Shown piece after piece: positions 7,894 through 15,525 of a stretch of DNA of 64,000 nucleotides. The DNA lies in contig NZ_VTPU01000007.1 of the NCBI RefSeq assembly GCF_008274785.1, forward strand, positions 146,984 to 210,983. Reading direction: 5' to 3'. This stretch comes from Halomonas eurihalina (GTDB taxonomy: Bacteria; Pseudomonadota; Gammaproteobacteria; Pseudomonadales; Halomonadaceae). How positions within the stretch are numbered: the stretch's first letter is position 1; every line of letters starts with the position of its first letter. Below the pieces are notes generated by a model, which searched no databases, was not told where the DNA came from, and saw only the letters and a list, made by a program, of their open reading frames with translations. A program made the position numbers and the translations under genes.

Positions 7894-8631
7894 TCACTTC
7901 ATCTCGAAGCCACGTTCGACCAGGAAGTCGCGCATGTGCGGACGCAGCTTGGTCTCGAACAGCGGCGTCAGGTTGTGGGACCAGTCGGAATCCTTGCGTC
8001 CAACACTACGCTGGCTGTAATAGCGCCGCATGGATTCATCGAAGGCGGCAACCTCTTCCGTATCATCGGTGTAGACGTCTTCCTTGAGGATCGCCTCCAC
8101 TGGCAGGCGTGGTTTGACCTCCGGGAAATTCTCCTTATTCGGGTAGCCCAGGCACATGCCGAACACCGGATACACGTGCTTCGGCAGCCGCAGCAGGTCA
8201 CTGATGGCTTCCGGATTGTTGCGGATACCGCCAATGTAGCAGATTCCCAGGCCCTCGGACTCGGCGGCAAGCGCCACGTTCTGCGCCATCAGCGCCGTAT
8301 CGACGCTGGCCACCAGCAACTGCTCGGTCGTCCCTCGCGTGACAGCGGCACCGGTACGCTCGGATGCCTCGGTAGGCCGCTTCATGTCGGCACAGAACAT
8401 CAGGAAGTCGGAGCAACTGACGATATAGTCCTGACCACCGGCCAGCTCGGCGATCCGCTCGCGATTGCTCGAGTTCTTTACGTGGATGACGCTGTAGGCC
8501 TGCACATGGCTGGACGTGGCAGCTGCCTGGCCGGCACGGATCAGCTCGAGCAGCGTCTCGCGGGGAATCCGCTGCTCGGTGAACTGGCGGATCGAACGGT
8601 GGGACTTCATCAGCTCGATGGTAGGGTTCAT
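7894..8631 (-). CDS. nfsA: Oxygen-insensitive NADPH nitroreductase, NfsA type
   Basis: 245 residues, the usual length for NfsA/FRP flavoproteins. Visible features are the FMN phosphate contact SHRSIRQFTEQRIP, the active-site segment ATSSHVQAYSVIHV, GLGICYIGGIRNNPE and GMCLGYP, and a basic C-terminal region. The enzyme carries FMN and makes two-electron reductions of nitroaromatics, quinones and similar compounds using NADPH. GAGAGGCCGC precedes the ATG. Upstream lies the 420-base gap before ompW, and no regulator is adjacent. Confidence 0.93.
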   Translation of the reverse strand: MNPTIELMKSHRSIRQFTEQRIPRETLLELIRAGQAAATSSHVQAYSVIHVKNSSNRERIAELAGGQDYIVSCSDFLMFCADMKRPTEASERTGAAVTRGTTEQLLVASVDTALMAQNVALAAESEGLGICYIGGIRNNPEAISDLLRLPKHVYPVFGMCLGYPNKENFPEVKPRLPVEAILKEDVYTDDTEEVAAFDESMRRYYSQRSVGRKDSDWSHNLTPLFETKLRPHMRDFLVERGFEMK

Positions 8632-9051
8632 GCGGCCTCTCAGGATACAGAATCGGGTGGAACGAGCCCACCAAGATACTTAACCGGCTTACGTTCTTCC
8701 ATCCCGACACCCCATCGCCAGCCCATCACCCCGCTTTCCACCTCCCCCATCGTGGTTTTCCGTATCCGGCTCCCTGCCTACTTCACAGCCCACCAACGAT
8801 GTCACTGGCACACCAAAGGCCACCATCTTCGAAGTCATTAATAATGAAAAAGTGTAAACAAAAAGTGGCTAAAAAAGACAGTTAATAAAAACATTTCTCA
8901 CTCCACATAAGGGATGCGACAACCTGCCTCAGGACAGAGGAACCGGCAAAGAATAAAGTCATGAATATCGGTATTGGCCAGGCCAAAATCTTGCCTTTAT
9001 GGATTTTATTCAGGGAACTCAAGTCACCACATCGTCTAGGGAGCAAGGCTC
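8632..9051. other. 420-bp intergenic region between nfsA and ompW
   Basis: No convincing gene. The stretch 8836-8900 is AT-rich and contains the 13-base palindrome TCATTA-A-TAATGA (8836-8848). A second palindrome lies nearer ompW (8974-8986). I could not choose a confident -35/-10 pair. Confidence 0.6.
8974..8986. promoter_or_regulatory. Palindrome TTGGCC-A-GGCCAA upstream of ompW
   Basis: A perfect 13-base inverted repeat 66 bases before the ompW ATG, a position suited to an operator at the core promoter. It does not match the FNR consensus known for enteric ompW. The bound protein is unknown. Confidence 0.45.
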
Positions 9052-9687
9052 ATGAAAAACGTCACTGCATTGTCTGCAGTCTTTCTGGCCCTGGCCAGCG
9101 GGATATACGCTTCTTCGGCAATGGCATCTTATGGGAAGGGTGATATCTATACGCGGGTCGGTATCGTCAAGGTCGACCCCAAGAGCGACAACGGAAATTT
9201 CAACGCCATCGGCGTCAGCAGCGTTGATGTCGACCAGGACAAGGGATTTGGCTTCACGCTTGGCTACCGTTTCATGGATAAATTGGGCGTAGAGCTGCTG
9301 GCCGCCGAGCCCTTTGAACATGACATCGCGCTGGATGGTGTGAATTCCGCCTCGACCAAGCATCTACCGCCCACACTGACCTTGCAGTACTACCCCTTCG
9401 GGGGCACGGATGCATCGGTTCAGCCCTATGCTGGCGTGGGGGTCAACTACACCCGCTTTTCAGATGAAAAGGTCGACGGTGGAAGCCTGGAACTGGACGA
9501 CTCCTGGGGCGTAGCCGCTCAACTGGGCGTCGACCTCCTGCTTGACGATCACTGGGCACTGAATGCTGCCGCCTGGTACATGGATATCGGTACGGATGCT
9601 ACAGCCACCATCGGCGGCTCAAGTTACGACACCACGGTCGATATCGATCCCTTGGTGATCATGGGCGGCATCAGCTACCGCTTCTGA
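9052..9687 (+). CDS. ompW: OmpW family outer-membrane protein
   Basis: 211 residues. A signal peptide is evident (basic KN, hydrophobic VTALSAVFLALASGIY, cleavage around SAMA). The mature protein begins YGKGDIYTRVGIVKVDP, continues with alternating beta-strands (GFTLGYRFMDKLGVELLAAEPF, VQPYAGVGVNYTRF), and ends in YRF, the C-terminal aromatic signal for BAM insertion. OmpW forms an eight-stranded barrel passing small hydrophobic molecules and is often salt- or oxygen-regulated. GGGAGCAAGGCTC precedes the ATG; a strong terminator follows. Single-gene transcript. Confidence 0.95.
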   Translation: MKNVTALSAVFLALASGIYASSAMASYGKGDIYTRVGIVKVDPKSDNGNFNAIGVSSVDVDQDKGFGFTLGYRFMDKLGVELLAAEPFEHDIALDGVNSASTKHLPPTLTLQYYPFGGTDASVQPYAGVGVNYTRFSDEKVDGGSLELDDSWGVAAQLGVDLLLDDHWALNAAAWYMDIGTDATATIGGSSYDTTVDIDPLVIMGGISYRF

Positions 9688-9714
9688 GCATAAATCCAGG
9701 AATCGAAGCGTCAA

Positions 9715-9742
9715 AAAAACCGAGCCTAATGGCTCGGTTTTT
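9715..9742. terminator. Bidirectional intrinsic terminator between ompW and amidohydrolase genes
   Basis: AAAAACCGAGCC (9715-9726), loop TAAT, GGCTCGGTTTTT (9731-9742). GC stem with A-tract on one side and T-tract on the other, between convergent genes, so it can stop both transcripts. Confidence 0.95.
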
Positions 9743-9767
9743 GATGCTCGCTGCATAAAACGATGAT

Positions 9768-10982
9768 TTACCAAGCTATCTGACACCCTTCCTTGAAGAC
9801 TGCCTTGAGTGTCTTCTCCGGATACTCGAGCACGCCGAGGTCTTCATCGGGCTGTCCTTCCCAGAGCGCGAGGTCAGCAAGTGCGCCGGGGCGGATCACA
9901 CCAATCTCCCCTTCACGATCAAGCAAGCGAGCATTGATTGATGTAGCCTGCTTGAGTACTTCGACAGGTGAAAAGATTTCCCCGCGCAGCATGAATTCCC
10001 GCATCTGGTAACGCTGCATATCGCCGAGCAGGTCACTGCCCAAACCTACCTGAACGCCGCTATCGCGGAGAAGTTCCAGAGCATCCAGCCCCTGCTGGCG
10101 AACGTCCTCCACCTTTGCGCAACTAACCGCGGGCAACCCCATTTCCTTTCCATACTTGGCCAGCGCTTCGTACGTACTGACGGTAGGGACAATGAACGCT
10201 TCGCGTTGCGCGGCCAGTTCGCAAGCGGATTTGTCGATGAGATTAGCATGCTCTATCGAGCGCACCCCATATTCCAGGCAACGAGAGATAGCTTCAGGAA
10301 TATAGGCATGCGCCAGGCAATACTTGCCCCATGCCTTGGCTTCCCAGACGATCGCCCGGATCTCGTCTTCTGTGTATTGCAACACATCAATTGGATCGGA
10401 GGGCGAGGCAACCCCGCCGCCAGCCATGATCTTGATGTGGTTGGCCCCCTTGCGCAGCTCATCCCGAGCGGCGTGCTGCACATTTTCCACGCCATCGGCG
10501 ATTCGGGAAATACTCGTTGACGCCCCGCAACCGCAGAGGCACCCACCCTCGAATGGTGTCCAGTCGCCATGTCCTCCGGTCTGGCTCAAGGCCTTGCCGC
10601 AGTAAAATAGCCGAGGACCGTCGATCAGCCCTTCTTCAACGGCCTGGGCAAGCCCGTAATCGGCCCCGGCGGCATCCCTGACGCTGGTGAAGCCCCGCCT
10701 TAACATGGCGCGCAGGGAGTGATGGGCAAACTGTGCGACATAGGAAGGCGCCATCAAGTCGACCTGCTTGAGACTCGCCGATGCCGCAAGTACGTGCACG
10801 TGCGCGTCGATCAACCCGGGGGTCAGCGTGGCACCGGCAGCGTCGATCACCTCAGCGTGGGCCGACATCTCGACACCATCGACGATGTGACTGATGCGGC
10901 CATCTTCGATCACAACGCTCTGGTCGTCCTTGACGGTCTCGCTGAGACCATCGAAAAGGCGGCAATTCTTGATGATCAGCAT
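9768..10982 (-). CDS. Metal-dependent amidohydrolase (imidazolonepropionase/prolidase-like)
   Basis: 404 residues. The first metal pair is in GLIDAHVHV; further metal or substrate residues are in the KIMAGGG lysine region, LAHAY and SIEHANLID, and the final Asp in GLGSDLL. The C-terminal beta-sandwich has IRPGALADLALWEG. This set matches the amidohydrolase group that includes Zn-dependent Xaa-Arg/Xaa-Pro dipeptidases of the Sgx9260 type. It is the last gene of a minus-strand unit after a sodium symporter, 16 bases apart, with AAGGAGTTCTGA before the ATG, suggesting that it hydrolyses what the symporter imports. The substrate is unknown. Confidence 0.88.
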   Translation of the reverse strand: MLIIKNCRLFDGLSETVKDDQSVVIEDGRISHIVDGVEMSAHAEVIDAAGATLTPGLIDAHVHVLAASASLKQVDLMAPSYVAQFAHHSLRAMLRRGFTSVRDAAGADYGLAQAVEEGLIDGPRLFYCGKALSQTGGHGDWTPFEGGCLCGCGASTSISRIADGVENVQHAARDELRKGANHIKIMAGGGVASPSDPIDVLQYTEDEIRAIVWEAKAWGKYCLAHAYIPEAISRCLEYGVRSIEHANLIDKSACELAAQREAFIVPTVSTYEALAKYGKEMGLPAVSCAKVEDVRQQGLDALELLRDSGVQVGLGSDLLGDMQRYQMREFMLRGEIFSPVEVLKQATSINARLLDREGEIGVIRPGALADLALWEGQPDEDLGVLEYPEKTLKAVFKEGCQIAW

Positions 10983-10998
10983 TCAGAACTCCTTATCC

Positions 10999-12387
10999 TT
11001 ATGTGGTTTGCGTGTGGCTCGATGCAGGTTGTGTCAGCAGGCTGACAATAACGAGCGCGAACGTGGCCAATGGCATGGCGACCAGGACGCTGTTCCACTC
11101 GAGCGGTTTGCCTAACCCAATTTCCCAGATCAGCGTGACCGCACCTCCGGTGAGCATGCCGGCCAGCCCTCCCGCAGACGTGGCGCGCTTCCAGAGCAAG
11201 GCGGCGAGCAAGGCCGGGGTGATAGCAGCCCCGTACATGCCGTACGAGTACATCTGGATGGCCAGAACACTGGGGAAAAATGCACCCAGGACATAAGCGA
11301 CAATCCCCAGTGCCGTAACACTGATTCGGTTGAAGACCAGCCGTTTCGCCGCCGGGATAGAAACCTTGAACAGGCCGGTAATGATGTCCTGGGTCAGGTT
11401 GGCCGAGGACGAGAGCAAGTAGGAATTACCCGTCGTCAGGATGAGGGCCACGACCGAAGATAGCAGCAGTGCTCCCAACACGGTCGGCAATCCTTGCTGG
11501 GCCATGACCAGCATGGCGGTATCTGGATTGATATCGGGAAACAGCACGCGCGTACTACTGACCAGCAGCACGATCAGCACGATGCTGATAAACCCTGTGA
11601 CCATGAATCCCATTGCCGAGCGGCGAGCCGTGCCAGAGTCCTTAGCTGCGGCAAAACGCTGGAAGAGGTTCTGATCACCAAGCAGCAGGAGAAACAAGGG
11701 AAGGAAATAGCTGATCGCCTGCCATGCGCTGAGTCCTCCGGTCAGGGTACGCTGCTCGCTGGGCAAGGCTGCCAGCATGCCCGACACTCCACCAAGTTCA
11801 CTCAAGACAATCGGTACCCCGATCAGCATGCTGACAAAAATGATGATCGCGCTGATGAAGTCTGTGTAGGCAACCGACACCAGCCCACCCAGCATAGCAA
11901 GCAGGGTGATGATTCCCGCCGATATCAATGTGCCCTGCCAGGTCGGCAGGCCGAAGGCAATGTTGAGCGCATAGCCACCACCCAGAAACTGGTAGGAAAC
12001 GATACCGATATAAGCCAACAATATGATCAATGAAGCGACCGTACGCGCCAAGCTCCCGTACCGACTCTCGACCAACTCGGGAATAGTCGTCGCCTCGGAG
12101 TCCCGGATACGCCTGGCCAGAAACCAGTACATGATGAATGCCCCGATGGGCGTGCCGGCGAAAAAGAAAATCGCGGCTCCCGGGCCGTTCTGAAAGACGA
12201 AGCTGGCACCGCCAATTACCGATCCAGAACCAACAAAGGTGGCCAGTAATGTCCCCGTCACGACAAAGAAAGGTAGAGAACGCCCTGCAACGAGGAAGTC
12301 GGTATCATTACGAACTTTGCGTTTCGAGAAGTAGATTCCTGCCAGAACCATCAAAATTAGATAAGCAATCAACATAGTGGCATGCAT
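10999..12387 (-). CDS. Sodium:solute symporter (SSS family)
   Basis: 462 residues with about 13 hydrophobic segments. The N-terminal pattern YFSKRKVRNDTDFLVAGRSLP followed by GTLLATFVGSGSVIGGA is diagnostic of the SSS (PanF/PutP) family, as is the conserved helix AYTDFISAIIIFVSML. It imports an organic solute with sodium. Between a TetR gene (upstream) and an amidohydrolase (downstream), it is probably the uptake step of a small catabolic unit. GGGA lies nine bases before ATG 12387; a second Met four codons in is possible. Confidence 0.93.
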   Translation of the reverse strand: MHATMLIAYLILMVLAGIYFSKRKVRNDTDFLVAGRSLPFFVVTGTLLATFVGSGSVIGGASFVFQNGPGAAIFFFAGTPIGAFIMYWFLARRIRDSEATTIPELVESRYGSLARTVASLIILLAYIGIVSYQFLGGGYALNIAFGLPTWQGTLISAGIITLLAMLGGLVSVAYTDFISAIIIFVSMLIGVPIVLSELGGVSGMLAALPSEQRTLTGGLSAWQAISYFLPLFLLLLGDQNLFQRFAAAKDSGTARRSAMGFMVTGFISIVLIVLLVSSTRVLFPDINPDTAMLVMAQQGLPTVLGALLLSSVVALILTTGNSYLLSSSANLTQDIITGLFKVSIPAAKRLVFNRISVTALGIVAYVLGAFFPSVLAIQMYSYGMYGAAITPALLAALLWKRATSAGGLAGMLTGGAVTLIWEIGLGKPLEWNSVLVAMPLATFALVIVSLLTQPASSHTQTT

Positions 12388-12436
12388 GGTTTTGATTCCC
12401 GTCTTAGATTGTTGTCGGTAGGAAATTTCGAACTGA

Positions 12437-12460
12437 AAAGCGATGGCTCACTATCGCTTT
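12437..12460. terminator. Hairpin between tetR stop and symporter gene
   Basis: AAAGCGAT / ATCGCTTT arms with an 8-base loop, beginning at the tetR stop codon. On the minus strand it is followed by only TTTTC-like sequence, so it is a weak terminator or an mRNA processing/attenuation hairpin within the unit. Confidence 0.45.
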
Positions 12461-13044
12461 CAGGAAGCGACTTGCTGTCGCAACATGGCCTTCCAGGCTC
12501 TCAGTAACTCATTGAAGTATTCGGAATCTTCACGAAATACGCTCTGAGTCCCCATACCACGAAGCAGGTTCATGGAAAGGTTCATCAAATGACTGGCCCT
12601 CTCGGGTGAGAGGTGGGGGAAAAGCTGTTGCCAGATATCATCGATGCGTGAGTGGAAGTGTCGAACCTGGGGAGTCAAGAGGTCCTTGAAGCCCGGCTCG
12701 TGACGCGCCTTCAGGGCGATTTCAAGCGTAACCATATATAACTGCCCACTCATGTGCTGCCACATGAGATCGAGAAAGCCATCCAGCGTCAGATGGTCAT
12801 CGTGAAACTCTTCGACACCGCGAGCGAGTGCATCGACGAATTCATCCAGGACCTTCTCGATGGCATGCACCAACAGGTCGTCCTTGTTGGAAAAGTGGTG
12901 CGTCAATGCCCCTTTCGATACACCGGCCTCACTGGCGACGCGATCCAGCCGAAAACTATGGAACCCATCGCGTTCCAGGCAGGTCAGCGCGGCATTCAGT
13001 AGCTTACAGCGTGTTTCCCAGCTTTTACGTTGCTGCCACTTCAT
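12460..13044 (-). CDS. TetR/AcrR family regulator of the symporter-amidohydrolase unit
   Basis: 194 residues. Helix-turn-helix at about 30-60: LDRVASEAGVSKGALTHHFSNKDDLL. The C-terminal half is alpha-helical with a conserved-looking dimer segment (LMNLSMNLLRGMG). It is the first gene of the minus-strand set and 72 bases before the symporter gene. A TetR-type palindrome lies 67 bases before its start, so it probably represses its own transcript and the downstream genes until an imported solute is present. The ligand is unknown. Confidence 0.9.
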   Translation of the reverse strand: MKWQQRKSWETRCKLLNAALTCLERDGFHSFRLDRVASEAGVSKGALTHHFSNKDDLLVHAIEKVLDEFVDALARGVEEFHDDHLTLDGFLDLMWQHMSGQLYMVTLEIALKARHEPGFKDLLTPQVRHFHSRIDDIWQQLFPHLSPERASHLMNLSMNLLRGMGTQSVFREDSEYFNELLRAWKAMLRQQVAS

Positions 13045-13110
13045 GATGACGGTCTCTTCTCAGACGCTTGTTGTTGTATGGCCTCCTACACAGATAGCAT
13101 CGCTAAAAAC

Positions 13111-13128
13111 AAACCGTCAAGTCGGTTT
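13111..13128. promoter_or_regulatory. TetR operator upstream of the tetR-symporter-amidohydrolase unit
   Basis: AAACCG-TCAAGT-CGGTTT, inside CAAACCGTCAAGTCGGTTTT. This is the widely shared TetR-family operator pattern with AAACCG/CGGTTT arms, placed in the promoter region of the tetR gene starting at 13044. Confidence 0.75.
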
Positions 13129-13448
13129 TTATTGAAAGCCTCAACGGCACGCTCTCTACTGCTGTTGATACCAACGCCCTCGACCTACGATAAATGCCGT
13201 TGCGGGCCAGCCAGCCCCCAGGCCTTTCTCGGTGCAAGCTCCCCCTGCCGACCACGATCACGACACTTCTGTCGGGCTATACAGTCATGGCCAGGGATCG
13301 GCCATGGACAGCACATCGCCGGAGGCTAGTGGCGCTTGTTTGATCACCACAGCACCTCCCGTATGGCTTGGAAACACCTAGGCCTCATCCTCGCCATAGA
13401 ATCGTTCTCAGCACTGCTGGCCATGAGCCATGCCACAACATAGCCAAT
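13129..13448. other. 320-bp intergenic stretch with no recognised gene
   Basis: Between the TetR operator and the YdhR-like gene. No frame carries a family pattern, and I see no strong hairpin with a T-tract. Confidence 0.5.
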
Positions 13449-13763
13449 CTATTCATCTGAAATGATTTCGCCGGCAATATTATCGACCAAGACGGGGCTA
13501 TCGAAGTATGTGACCGACGGCTCAGCCCCATACTTATCTCTTACGAAAGCTTTCCAACATTCCGTATACGAGGCTTCCGCTTCGGCTCTAGAGTTCCACA
13601 GATAAATTCCACCGACCGTTTTTCTGTCTTCCCATAGAATGTAGTGCTTACGAAAAAGGCCCTGCACCCCTTGATATGTTGGAGCTGTACTCAGAAACAT
13701 TTGCTGTGCCTCGGCCGGCGTAATGGGACTGGGCAACTGAAACTTAGTAATGGCAACAATCAT
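13449..13763 (-). CDS. YdhR-like monooxygenase-fold protein
   Basis: 104 residues. The pattern VAITKFQLPSPITPAEAQQMF, then YQGVQGLFRKHYILWEDRKT, then GGIYLWNSRAEAEASY and the final FDSPVLVDN is that of the YdhR/ABM-like ferredoxin-fold dimers annotated as putative monooxygenases. The physiological reaction is not established for the family. GAGAGTGACCCA precedes the ATG. Codon use is more AT-rich than in the neighbours, as in the next gene upstream, suggesting that the two came in together. Confidence 0.8.
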   Translation of the reverse strand: MIVAITKFQLPSPITPAEAQQMFLSTAPTYQGVQGLFRKHYILWEDRKTVGGIYLWNSRAEAEASYTECWKAFVRDKYGAEPSVTYFDSPVLVDNIAGEIISDE

Positions 13764-13884
13764 TGGGTCACTCTCTCGCTGGCTTTAATTGCATTGGAAG
13801 CATTTTGACACTACGAGCACCTAGGTTTTTATATAATACAACCAGGAATTATATAACCCCAACAATTTCCTTATAAAAAACTGG

Positions 13885-14220
13885 CTAGGCATCTTTCCCG
13901 TTATTGTATCTCACTGAAACATTTTCCAATTCCTCGTGTGCCATACGAAAGTTAACAGCCATCAAAGGATCATCATCACCAGGCAGCGTTCGGTAGTGGG
14001 TCACGCATCCACAGTTTGCACAGCGGACAAACTCAATTTCCCTATCCCCACGACGATATGCATCCACCCCCATTCCTCCCATTCTCACCTTCACTTCGCC
14101 TGGTGAATAGTAACCCCACAGGGATTGGTACCGGCTGCAAATAGCGCAGTTGCATACCGTCACCTGATCGGGCTTCGTTACGGAAATTTCTATATTTCCA
14201 CAATCACAGCTCAATTCCAT
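13885..14220 (-). CDS. GFA (CENP-V) family zinc-binding protein
   Basis: 111 residues. Cys pattern of the GFA family: CDCGNIEI near the start, CNCAICSRYQSLWGYYSP, and RCANCGCVTHYRT, giving the usual zinc sites. The family was named for glutathione-dependent formaldehyde activation, but most members have no proven enzyme activity. GGAAGAAAAAT precedes the ATG. AT-rich codons (for example AAA, GTT, AAT) contrast with the surrounding high-GC genes, consistent with horizontal gain. Confidence 0.88.
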   Translation of the reverse strand: MELSCDCGNIEISVTKPDQVTVCNCAICSRYQSLWGYYSPGEVKVRMGGMGVDAYRRGDREIEFVRCANCGCVTHYRTLPGDDDPLMAVNFRMAHEELENVSVRYNNGKDA

Positions 14221-14415
14221 ATTTTTCTTCCATATCTATCATAACGCTTTACAACACATCTCATAAACTTCATAACTTACTAAGACTCTAAAATTGACTG
14301 AGGAATTCTTGGCCTCAGGAATTTTCTTATAATAGATTAATGCCAGCCTAGCACGCCGGTTCGGTATGTCACCCAGAAAGCTGGGTAAACTTCGATGAAG
14401 TATTTCCACAAAAAA
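14221..14415. other. AT-rich intergenic stretch with a short hairpin
   Basis: This stretch is strongly AT-rich up to 14340. It contains CTTATAATAG (a good -10 shape, orientation unclear) and the hairpin ACCCAG-AAAG-CTGGGT at 14371-14386. A 92-codon minus-strand frame crosses it (14239-14517) but runs through the terminator hairpin and is not supported. Confidence 0.45.
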
Positions 14416-14441
14416 CAGGGCCGCGTGCTGGCGCGGCCCTG
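14416..14441 (-). terminator. Intrinsic terminator after the betaine-type binding-protein gene
   Basis: CAGGGCCGCG / CGCGGCCCTG, perfect 10-base arms, loop TGCTGG, with an A-tract at 14410-14415 that is a T-tract on the minus strand. It marks the end of the 14.5-17.7 kb minus-strand unit. Confidence 0.92.
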
Positions 14442-14520
14442 CGAGATGGAGACTCATGCATACCGGGCTGTCATGCCCGCTGGATTGGCGAGCTGTCGGT
14501 GGCTCGCTCGGAGGCATCGA

Positions 14521-15402
14521 TCAGTTGGCTGCCTCGCTCGCGGCCAACCACTGGTCGATGGTGTCGCGGTGGTTATCGATCCACTGCTGGGCACCCTCGA
14601 CGGGGTCGCCGACTTCCTCGATGGTCGCCATGAGTCCACCGAGGCTGTCGTCGTCCATTTTCCAGGCGTTCAACACCTCGGTCAGCCAGGGGTCGTCGCT
14701 GGCGAAGTCGCCGCGCGAGAACCAGTAGATGGTTTCGTTCTCGCCGTAGACGCCCTTGGGGTCCTCGAGGTACTTGAGGTCATACTCGGCGAAGGCCCAG
14801 TGCGGGCTCCACAAGGTCACGACGATGGGTTCCTGGCTCGCGTAGGCGCCGTCGAGCGCCGCCATCATGGCGGGGCCGGAGCTGTTGACCTGCGACATCG
14901 GCAGTTCGTACTGCTCGATGGCGTCGTCGGTCAAACCGGCGATCGCGGAGCCGCTGTCGATGCCCAGGATCGAGGGGCTGCCCTGATACTCGAAGTCATC
15001 CGCACGTTCCTTGAGTTCCGCAATGCTGTCGACATCGACGTAGCTGGGAACGACCAGCCCCAGTCCTGTGCCCTCGTACCAGGCATCGTGCACCTGCAGT
15101 TCGTCCTTGTAGGGCTCGAGGAAGGGCTTGTCGGTGATCGGCAGCCAGATCTCCATGGAGATGTCGATGTCGCCCTGGGACATGGCCGCGTAGAGCGCAT
15201 TCTTGCTGACATTGGAGAGTTTGACGTCGTAACCGTACTCGTCCTCCAGCAGAATCTTCCACATATTGGCGACGGCGATGTTCTCGGCCCAGTTATTAGT
15301 GCCGATGACCAGGTTCTTGTCCTGAGCCATGAGGCCCTGGCTTGTCGGCATGAGGGCAAGGGCCAATAGGGCGGATGAGATTTTCTTCATCTGCAGTTTC
15401 AT
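14521..15402 (-). CDS. Glycine betaine-type ABC transporter substrate-binding protein (OpuAC/ProX family), orphan
   Basis: 293 residues with an N-terminal signal peptide (MKKISSALLALALMPTSQG, cleavage near LMAQ). The OpuAC fold is evident: LVIGTNNWAENIAVANMWK, GDIDISMEIWLP, GIDSGSAIAGL, and EPIVVTLWSPHWAFAEYDLKYL. The tryptophans in NNW, IWLP and LWSPHW are placed like the aromatic cage that holds quaternary ammonium groups in ProX. No permease or ATPase gene is adjacent, so it must use a distant transporter. It is the last gene of a unit with the M24 and HalD-like genes. GGAGAGACAATTCAT supports the start at 15402. Confidence 0.9.
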   Translation of the reverse strand: MKLQMKKISSALLALALMPTSQGLMAQDKNLVIGTNNWAENIAVANMWKILLEDEYGYDVKLSNVSKNALYAAMSQGDIDISMEIWLPITDKPFLEPYKDELQVHDAWYEGTGLGLVVPSYVDVDSIAELKERADDFEYQGSPSILGIDSGSAIAGLTDDAIEQYELPMSQVNSSGPAMMAALDGAYASQEPIVVTLWSPHWAFAEYDLKYLEDPKGVYGENETIYWFSRGDFASDDPWLTEVLNAWKMDDDSLGGLMATIEEVGDPVEGAQQWIDNHRDTIDQWLAASEAAN

Positions 15403-15525
15403 ATGAATTGTCTCTCCGGTATCACGTTATTCTATCGGAGTTAGATAGTAACAAGCTCTCCGCCTTTCCCCTCCCCTGGATTGAGAATGCCTGCCATGAG
15501 AAAAGGGAATGGCTTGGCGCTTTAG

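Noticed and set aside
7695..8087. 130-codon plus-strand frame beginning MPTLVEREGSGTPFLV
   Set aside because: Its second half is antisense to nfsA and the first half has no family pattern or ribosome site; treated as chance.
13764..14400. Integron attC or insertion-sequence ends in the AT-rich islet
   Set aside because: No RYYYAAC/GTTRRRY pair, no terminal inverted repeats and no transposase were found; the islet stays unexplained.
14239..14517. 92-codon minus-strand frame
   Set aside because: It runs through the terminator hairpin of the binding-protein gene, has no ribosome site and no family pattern.
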